Positions 57,040-64,000 of a stretch of 64,000 nt of DNA are shown piece by piece. This stretch comes from Gentiana macrophylla (Eukaryota > Streptophyta > Magnoliopsida > Gentianales > Gentianaceae), in assembly GCA_026214975.1 (NCBI GenBank), contig CM047808.1:2470073-2534072 (forward strand), written 5' to 3'. A model generated the notes under the pieces. It was not told where the DNA came from. It did no database searches and was given only the letters and a program-made list of their open reading frames with translations. The position numbers and the translations under genes are program-made. Each line of letters opens with the position of its first letter. Position 1 is the stretch's first letter.

Positions 57040-57980
57040 GGTTAGATTAGGATGTCGTTTTCTTCCGTTTTCGATTCATGGATTCAATCATGTACCAAAC
57101 TACGTGAGTTTATTTATTTAATTTATTCAGTCTTTATTCGTTTTTATGATCTTTAATTGATTTTGTATCTTTCTTTGATTATGATGCTATGTGTGAACTT
57201 TATCGAGAGATTGGTTTGCGATTGATAGTTACAACATACGAAAGTTGCGTAAACTAGATCACCATAGAAAGATAGGATTTTTAATCATTAATGATGACAA
57301 GTTAATCGGTTAATTATCTAGGTTGTTAGGTTCAAATACGAGAGTTAACTTGAATCTACACCTTCGCTTTGTATGGAATATCGGTCTCAACATTCGAGAG
57401 AGAGAGAGATTGATAAATTGAATTCACACTACGAGTAGGATTTCATAGCTTGAGAATACAGATTCACTAAGAGATTAGGGGTTTGTGTCTCGTGTAAAGG
57501 TGAAACCACAATTTGAATTAAAATCATGAGATGAACTAGATTGAAATCACTTGGTTTGTGCAATCGTTTGATCCCATGTATCTTTAGTTTAGTTTAGGTT
57601 GTGTTATTTTATTTCAGTAGGTTAGATTTATTTTAATTGCTCTTTCGTTTATTTTATTTGTTCTTTCGTTTATTCGTTTTTCCTAAGTAACAATTGAAAG
57701 GAATTAGTGAAATTAGATTCAACATCCCGATTCCCTGTGGATCGACCATGTACTTACCCTACTATGCTATCAACTACCCGATATTTGGTCGGTTAGGAGT
57801 TAGTTTGCATGTTAAGTATAGGTTTATAAATTTTCTTTTGTTTTTATGATGCAAAATCCTCCCAACACGGGGCTCGAACCCAGGTCGTCTTGCCAGTGTA
57901 TAGCCTAACTAACCGCTAAGTCGATGCTCTAATTAATAGTACTTCACTTAGTTCAAAGAAAAAAGATTATACTTATTACA

Positions 57981-58406
57981 ATGAGAGATAGGGCTACAAA
58001 CTCAGAATTCTGGAAACATCTTATGTAGTTGGTAGGGGTGAAGTTATCCTATATATAGCACAACCTACCGCCCACAAACAGATGGTCAAACTGAGATAAT
58101 CAACCAGTGTCTTGCAATGTTCCTCAGATGCATGCATGACATTTCAAAGACCTAAGATGTGGAAAAAATGGTTGCCACTTCCTGAACATTGGTATAATAC
58201 AAACTTCCATACCTATCTCGATCAAATCGACATCATTTGAGTCTTTGTATGGCTACACTCCTATGTCACCGCCTCTGGGGAGTTTTGCTACATATCATTT
58301 TGAAGATGTTGCATCTTTCCTCAAACAGAAGCAAACAATTTTACAAGAACCAAGGGATCTTATCACATTTACTTAATCCAGAATGAAGTTTTATGCTAAA
58401 AAGCAC

Positions 58407-58449
<43 letters not shown>

Positions 58450-58890
58450 TACAGTTCGGGAGCTAGTTTTTCTCAAACTCCAGCCTTACAGACAAAACAC
58501 GGTGGCCCTTAGAAAGAATCTGAAGCTCTCTACTAGATATTTTGGTCACTACAAGGTGGTATCTAAGATCAATCCAGTGGCCTATTAGTTACAACTACCT
58601 TAGGATGCTAAAATCCATCGTGTTTTTCATGTCTCTATGTTCAAAAAGTACATTGGAGCTAATGTGGTCCCCTCATCTATATGGTGATCTACCCCGAAAA
58701 GATTTTGGAAATCCGGACCATTAAACAAAACAATGCAGCAGTGGCCACTGGCGGATGCATGCAATGGATGAATTTAGATGATGATCAAGCAACTTGGAAA
58801 GATGCCCGATACATCGTGAAGCAATTTCTAGGTTCCAACTTCCTTGGTGACAAGGAAGCTCTCAAGGAGGGGAGTGATGTCAGGAAATAA
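57981..58890 (+). pseudogene. Chromovirus integrase C-terminus and chromodomain
   Basis: Ty3/gypsy chromovirus Pol tail in shifting frames. RDRATNSEFWKHL and [20 protein letters not shown] come from the integrase core (with the catalytic Glu); then ESLYGYTPMSPPLG, FLKQKQTIL, NRMKFYAKKHRRE, a GA-expanded segment, KLQPYRQNTVALRKNLKLS, HYKVVSKINPVAY and AKIHRVFHVSMFKKYIG. The chromodomain part is WMNLDDDQATWKDARYIVKQF (58767-58830), which in this lineage guides insertion to marked chromatin. The 5' three-quarters of the element is absent. Confidence 0.85.
58405..58446 (+). repeat. GA microsatellite inside integrase frame
   Basis: About 19 GA units between RMKFYAKKHRRE and FTVRELVF-type sequence, reading as alternating Arg-Glu. 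Confidence 0.9.
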
Positions 58891-59104
58891 GATACTTCGT
58901 TAGCTAGTCATTTCGTCTGTACATTGGAAGGTGGATTAGTATAAATACCTACAGGGCAATAATGTGAAGATTTGACTTTGGTGATTATATATAAAATAAC
59001 TGTTTTCCCGCTCTATCTCTTTTCTTTTTTTTCTTCCTAGGTTTCCCCTTCCTTCTCCGGTTGAAACCCTAGCTTTTCCCTTCGGAAACTCTAGGGTTCT
59101 CACA
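58878..59104 (+). repeat. Chromovirus 3' LTR, tentative
   Basis: A purine tract CAAGGAGGGGAGTGA (58863-58877) precedes TGTCAGGAAATAAG. A TATA-like TATAAATACC lies at 58940-58949 and a possible end TCTCACA at 59098-59104. No partner LTR is present. Confidence 0.5.
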
Positions 59105-59653
59105 TACATGTATTTTTGGGATATGTCTTGTGGTACCTAAACAAGCGAGATGAACCCGCAATATTAATGCACTCAAATTTCGAGAGGGCATGATTAGGGT
59201 ATCTATGTACGTATACGCACGTATGGTCCAAAGATGATTCAATTCAGTGTATTTTTGTGCGTACAAATTCTGTACGTACCTCCATCATGCATCTTTGTTA
59301 GGGAATACACACTACGGGTGTAACCAATCGCACCAAGGGTAATATTGAAATGTAGTCTAAAATGAAAACATACAATATTGGGGCAAGATTTTCATAAAAC
59401 AGAAGTGAAAGATTAATCAGAAATAGGCATGTTTAGCCATAATCAACACAAAGGATGTTACTATACACACGTTTTTCCCCGTCTATACCGCCAGTACCTC
59501 CAAACAAGAAACGGTAATTAATTCCAGAAAGGTTCATTTGTAGATTGATTCGAGCCAGCTAAGTAGCAACGAGAACGACACAAGTGGGTAAAGTAACTTT
59601 GAGGTTGTATCTTTTCTTGTTTGCGGTTTCCAACATATACATTTCGCATGTAA
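59105..59653. other. Intergenic spacer
   Basis: No gene or recognised repeat is visible. It lies downstream of the neprosin-like gene and may include its 3' untranslated region. Confidence 0.5.
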
Positions 59654-60869
59654 TTAACACGTATTACGATCGTCGCCATCTTTGAATTGTCCTCTAACCA
59701 TCGGTGGCGTCTTACGCGTGATCAGTCAACACAGCGTAAGCCTGACCTCCAAACAACAAATGTTTTGCAGAATGTTTCATGCTTGTAAACAGATAATCAG
59801 GCCAATGCCCTATAAGCTCAGCTGGATCCCCTGTGTAAAATTCCCATCCTCCCCCCTTCATCTATATATATATATATGTCACAAGAAATTAAAAAAACGA
59901 AGATTAAATTTAATGTCGACGGAAGAAATTAAATAGGCTAGATCGATCTCTCCACGTACCGTTTTGACAACGAACTGGGTATCGAACTGTTCCTTTCCTG
60001 GTGTTGATATCTTTGGATAAGCATACCCTAATGGTATCTTGTGATTTGTTTGAATAAACCCTTTACATTTTGTATTGTAGCAACCATTATGCTGATAGTC
60101 ATCAGCCTATAATATATATATATATCATGCAAATTAAAAACCAAATCAAATTATTTATTAAACACATATATCAGTGAATTGATGAAACTTTTGACAGTAC
60201 TCACCGTCCAAGCTTAAGCGGTGTACAATCGAGTTCTTTGATCCCCATATAGATTTGGATGTACCTGTATCCATCGAATTAATTAAATTAACACCATTGA
60301 TTGAATTTATAATTATAAATAAATAAATATATAGAGCTAATTACCATCCATCCCACTTGGATTTGATTATAAGGTTTATAATCCATTACTTCAAGTATCA
60401 TAGAGGCAGTGGTAAATTGTGAAGATTTTTTCACAACATGAGGATTATATAAGTTAATTGTCGCCCAAGCACCCGGTGTACTCTTCCGTATCTGTCCCTG
60501 CTGTTGATACTAGGCATATTACTGCAAACTGACCCGACAAAAACAAATTATTTCCTCAAAATAAAAATAAAAATAAAGGGACGATCGACCGATCGAGGTG
60601 TATGTAGTATATACTGTATTATATGTATATATCTTACATCAAAGTTAAAAGTATACTTAATTTATCGAGCAAGATAACTTACAACTCGAATGGGATCGTG
60701 CGTGTGTGTGTGTATATATATATATATATAAATGAAACAAACATACCTTTATAACTGTAGTAAGTGTGGAGGTTCCATTTCTTTTGGTTTCAAAACAATT
60801 GCAAGGGACAGTAGCAGTAGCAGCGAGAATTATTAATAAAATTATTGCTAGTTCTATTGCAGACTCCAT
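59654..60869 (-). pseudogene. Neprosin-family (DUF239) gene, probably disrupted
   Basis: Neprosins are secreted plant glutamic peptidases cleaving after proline; many relatives are uncharacterised. Five exons on the minus strand: 60869-60747 (41 codons, signal peptide MESAIELAIILLIILAATAT), 60509-60345 (YQQQGQIRKSTPGAWATI to NQIQVGWM), 60264-60205 (VHPNLYGDQRTRLYTA, stop, AWT), 60106-59960 (DYQHNGCYNTKCKGFIQT, FDTQF) and 59861-59712 (WEFYTGDPAELIGHWPDYLF, LLFGGQAYA). All splice sites are GT-AG and the introns are phase 0. Damage: an in-frame TAA at 60216-60214 where relatives usually have an aromatic residue, and a stop at 59714-59712, after which the family-like TPPMVRGQFKDGDD continues in the +1 frame to 59654. 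The usual activation peptide between exons 1 and 2 is not recognised. Sequencing error is an alternative. Confidence 0.8.
60705..60730. repeat. GT/TA microsatellite in intron 1
   Basis: GTGTGTGTGTGT followed by TATATATATATATA, inside the first intron of the neprosin-like gene. Confidence 0.85.
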
Positions 60870-61913
60870 AGTAACTTTTGTGGTTTTGGCCTTCTACTTT
60901 TGGAATTATTAATAGTGATGGGGAGAAGTTAATTTCTTTTTATTTTTTATTTTTTATTTTGTCACTAATATCAAAACACATGATTCTTATCAGTTATGGG
61001 ACACAGAGTAGAATTTGGATCATGACCAGACTCACATATACATGCTATTACTGGGGAGATGTGATTTGTTTGATTGTATCACATGCATGTGTGGGCAATA
61101 TTTTTTGTTTTGTTTTCTTTGACTAATATCACATGATAACGTACCATACAATGATGTATGGAAAGTCACTCGTTATATCATAACAGTTTTTTCCGAATCA
61201 TTACATTTTGTATTTATGGTGTTTAATTTTTATGATTAAATTTAGATGTTAGAAGTTAATTACAACACTATATAAAAAAATTACTTCGTAACTTCAAAGC
61301 TCAATATTTTTCGTTTCAAGTTTGCCCAAGCTCGAGTTGAAACTTGAAAATGCTAAGATTTTGTCAAGTATAATCGATTCAAATTTGAGCATAATTAAAA
61401 CTTAATCGAACCAATCTTAAGGAATTTTTTCTTTGTTCAAACGAACTCGAATCAAGTTCAAACATCACTGTATTTAGTGGCTTCTCAACTAAACAAGCAA
61501 ATATTTACATCCCTAATTAGGATCAAATATAAGGAGAATACGGTTACTATTTGCCGTGGCATCACACACACACACAAAAAAAAACCTGCAAAAAAGTCAA
61601 TAACAAGCTTGAGAATCGACCGTGAAAAAATCGATTAACGGTGTTATACCACAACAATAGATTTGATGTTGTGCTACTAAGAAACACCCCAAACAATAAT
61701 ATCTTTAGGGAAAATGGAAATACATTGTCCTAAAGAATAATAATAATATGAATAGGCATGTCACAATAACAACCATTTCAAAATGAATCAAAAATAATAA
61801 TAATTAAATTCTTCATATTCAAAAATTACAAAATTGATATGCAACAAAAATTTGTAGTAAAACTATATTTTACAATACAGTAACTATGATATATATATTT
61901 GTAATATATATTA
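60870..61913. other. Intergenic spacer between the two host genes
   Basis: It holds the upstream region of the neprosin-like gene (minus strand) and the downstream region of the kelch gene. From about 61290 to 61510 an old dispersed repeat with AAGCTCGAGTT and GAACTCGAATC words is visible. No further gene is seen. Confidence 0.5.
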
Positions 61914-63917
61914 TTACTTGGAAACTAAAACCTTGCCCTTATTGCCTTTCTTTTTTACGCCATTATTAGTGTCTGATGTTGTTTCTTCTTCTGCTTTCTG
62001 CTCAGCCTCCAATATAGCCAACTGAAAATGTAACAAAAATTTGCATAGATGAAGGGTGTAATTGCCGAGGCGGAATGTTAGCGGACATAGAAACGCAAAA
62101 ACCGTAAGCAAAAGGGAACCCAAAACTTTCATTTAATCTTATCTTTGATAATGTTTACGGTATATAATATATTACACACAAAATACATAATATATCCCTG
62201 TGGAGGATCGGAGGACAGACGTTACCTCATCAAGAACTGGTTTAAGTTCCTTGTATCGCGTTTCTGCAAGATCAAAACCATCCTTTCGTAGCTCCTAAAG
62301 TTGCATTCGATGTCAAAACCGGGCAATGTTACATACACTTAAAATTCACATTTAAGTTGCATTTAAAGCACATATGTCACCAAGTAAGCAAGTATGGTAG
62401 AAGATATATATATATATATATACACACTTACCTTTCCGGTGTGTTGTGTATGTTCATATGCTGCCATCTGCCAGTACATATTAGTACGCTTATAGAAGTC
62501 TTTTAGTGTCTCTCCTGGCTACAAATATTGAGGAAAACAAGTTAATTTCAAAAAATAACAACCTAATCGATTAAAGGTTAAGAAAATAACTATAATTTCA
62601 AAAAATCAATTGTTTCATGCTGGAATTTTTTTATATTTGTTTTTCAGTGTGGTGTCGGGTAGGTGTGGTGTTATGTAAGTTAAATATGAGTAGAAAAAAC
62701 GGCGTAGAATAAAATACCACTGGTGTTCTCTGTGAATCAGAAAGGCCGAGGCTGACTCGGATTTGTTCGATTCGAGCTTTCTTCTCTTTCCTACGCAATT
62801 TTTTCCCTTCGCCTTTAATTATAGCAACTGCATCTCCAGTTTCAACAGATGCACTTGCCTTTAAAAACAGCAACAACAAAAAAAAATCACGTGTTAATGA
62901 TTAATAATTAAGCAACCAAAAAATAAAAAGTTGATGCATAATGAAAGTATGAGAGACCTCATCATCATCTTCATCCTCATCATCACTGTCATCTCCGCTC
63001 TCATCGTCTTCATTTTCAGAATCGTCTTCGTCTTCATCTTCATCCTCGTCCTCGCTTTCTGATTCTTCAACCCATTCAGATTCCGAGGCCTGATCACAGT
63101 TAATAAAAATGAAGACTACTTAAAAGAAAGACAAACGAAGGTTCATACAAGCATTTGCATCAGTTTCTTTTACCATATTTTCCGTATTTTACAGACTCAA
63201 ACACCATTTTTCTCTGTTTTACAGAATCTCTATTTGAAGTGAAATGCATCAAAATCTCTACAAAGCGTAATTTGAATAGAGAACAACGTTTTTCTCGATT
63301 TCACAGAATCTCTATTTGGAGTAAAATGCATCAAAATCTCTACGAGGCATAATTACTTTACATATAGTTTTACTTGATAAAAAAAACATCACTTACTTGA
63401 ATGATGCACTTCCATTCATCAAGTTTACTGAGATTAAGGGCATACAAGTCATCGAGGGTTATTTCTCGGTCTTTGATTTCCATCGTGCCGCCATAGATAT
63501 ACAGTGTATCTCTTCCGACAGCCATACACACGTTAATGCGTCCACAAGGCCTCACTACCTGGTAAATTGCTTCAAAATATAGTCAAAAGTGCAATGGATT
63601 ATTGAAGGTAAAAGCTTGAGGGAATTCGATAGTCGAGAAAAACAAACCTCTGGCGATTCGGAATTTGTTGCAATGGATTTAGTACTACAATCAAGGGTAT
63701 TTTCGTCAGGTTGATTTGTCAGTTTTCTGTTATCAACCAGAACGATATTTTTCATCTCAGAAGAGATGTCGTTTATGTTGGTTTCGATGTCCATGGATTC
63801 CTCGGCGTCGTCCATATTCACGTCTTCATTGTTTTCTGCACGCTTCTCCATGTCAATCTCTCTCATGCCATTGTCAACAGTTGGTTTGTTCGATTTCTCA
63901 TCCCGGTTGTTCTTCAA
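61914..63917 (-). CDS. Kelch-repeat / DUF4110 protein (KLHDC4-like), 3' seven exons
   Basis: Host gene; the 5' exons with most kelch repeats lie right of the window. Exons (minus): 63917-63648 (90 codons, acidic linker), 63558-63397 (kelch: CGRINVCMAVGRDTLYIYGG, DDLYALNLSKLDEWKCI), 63089-62958 (44 codons, ASESEWVEESES then nearly all Asp/Glu), 62858-62718 (AIIKGEGKKLRRKEKKARIE, basic), 62518-62432 (PGETLKDFYKRTNMYWQMAA, start of DUF4110), 62294-62226 (RKDGFDLAETRYKELKPVLD) and 62021-61914 (LAILEAEQKAEEE, Lys-rich end, TAA at 61916-61914). All donors are GT and acceptors AG; every exon is a multiple of three, so the introns are phase 0. Eukaryotic homologues (animal KLHDC4, yeast Kel3-type) have the kelch-plus-DUF4110 layout. 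The molecular function is not established; kelch propellers bind partner proteins. No damage is seen. Confidence 0.9.
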
Positions 63918-64000
63918 CTGCAAAAGCGAACAAATTTCAGTAACACATCCACATAGGGGTGTTAGTGAGCCGAGCTGCTCACAAGTAGTTCAATGTTCGG
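63918..64000 (-). other. Kelch gene intron with start of a dispersed repeat
   Basis: Intron sequence upstream of the 63917 exon. From 63955 AGGGGTGTTAGTGAGCCGAG resembles the repeat opening at 14905. Confidence 0.5.

Larger units (their letters stand above)
55306..57867. mobile_element. G3: solo Athila-like LTR
   Basis: The target duplication CGGGG (55301-55305 and 57868-57872) surrounds a single LTR starting TGTTAAGGGTG, like G2, and ending CCCAACA, with no primer site or coding region. The first six bases are separated from the rest by a hAT MITE. The LTR includes a 0.7-kb direct duplication (55633-56335 and 56336-57039). Without the MITE it is about 2.3 kb. A solo LTR implies LTR-LTR recombination. 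Confidence 0.88.
55221..57933 (-). mobile_element. tRNA-derived SINE, split by a solo LTR
   Basis: The target duplication TAATAGTACT (55211-55220 and 57934-57943) encloses a minus-strand SINE. The head at the right has an A-box-like TAGCGGTTAGTTAG (57906-57919) and a B box GGTTCGAGCCC (about 57870-57880). The tail at the left is an oligo-A tract read as T at 55222-55250. A solo LTR was inserted within the B-box region. Without it the SINE is only about 155 bp. Confidence 0.75.

Noticed and set aside
57861..57935. A tRNA gene on the minus strand, because of an A-box-like and a perfect B-box sequence.
   Set aside because: No acceptor stem closes, the sequence past the B box is interrupted by the LTR, and the flanking TAATAGTACT duplication plus oligo-A tail identify a SINE.
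62894..63097. Met/Lys-rich minus-strand ORF.
   Set aside because: It is an off-frame reading of the acidic exon of the kelch gene, whose true frame and splice sites are clear.

Overview
This is plant nuclear DNA, most likely from a flowering plant. It carries plant LTR-retrotransposon lineages (Ty1/copia, Athila/Tat-like Ty3/gypsy, a chromovirus tail), Stowaway and hAT MITEs, an L1-type LINE with an RNase H tail, a tRNA-derived SINE, and two intron-rich plant genes. I see no rRNA, tRNA gene, CRISPR array or bacterial operon. Most of the 64 kb is transposon sequence.

Layout. 1-2.8 kb: 3' end of a Tat-like gypsy element (75-bp tandem repeats, polypurine tract, LTR) and an unclassified repeat. 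2.8-5.7 kb: AT-rich spacer with a MITE. 5.7-8.1 kb: truncated minus-strand copia. 8.1-11 kb: an old minus-strand LINE relic and a 5'-truncated plus-strand LINE with a 15-bp target duplication. 11-15.4 kb: three Stowaway MITEs and a deleted 0.93-kb copia derivative.

15.4-54.5 kb is a five-layer nest. A copia element (15379-54514) holds a hAT-like element (19669-53879). That holds Athila-like element G1 (20227-53616), which holds Athila-like element G2 (25181-49740). G2 in turn holds a non-coding large retrotransposon derivative (29511-42879) present as LTR-internal-LTR-internal-LTR. Target duplications were read directly for the three innermost layers (AAAAA, ACCTT, GATGA), and the interrupted reading frames resume on the far side of each insertion.

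54.5-59.1 kb: a first-exon relic of a RabE-like GTPase; a SINE split by a solo Athila-like LTR, whose edge is split by a hAT MITE; and a chromovirus integrase/chromodomain tail. 59.65-60.87 kb: a minus-strand neprosin-family gene with an in-frame stop and a frameshift. 61.9-63.9 kb: the last seven exons of a minus-strand kelch/DUF4110 (KLHDC4-like) gene, the only clearly intact host gene; its 5' part lies beyond the window.

How the parts may act together: G1, G2 and the non-coding derivative share primer-binding-site and polypurine-tract signatures, so the derivative is probably mobilised in trans by Athila/Tat proteins. G1, G2 and the solo LTR carry clusters of short CpG-bearing dyad motifs just upstream of the TATA box, and the derivative has palindromes both upstream and downstream of its TATA. 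This is the most interesting regulatory pattern I found.
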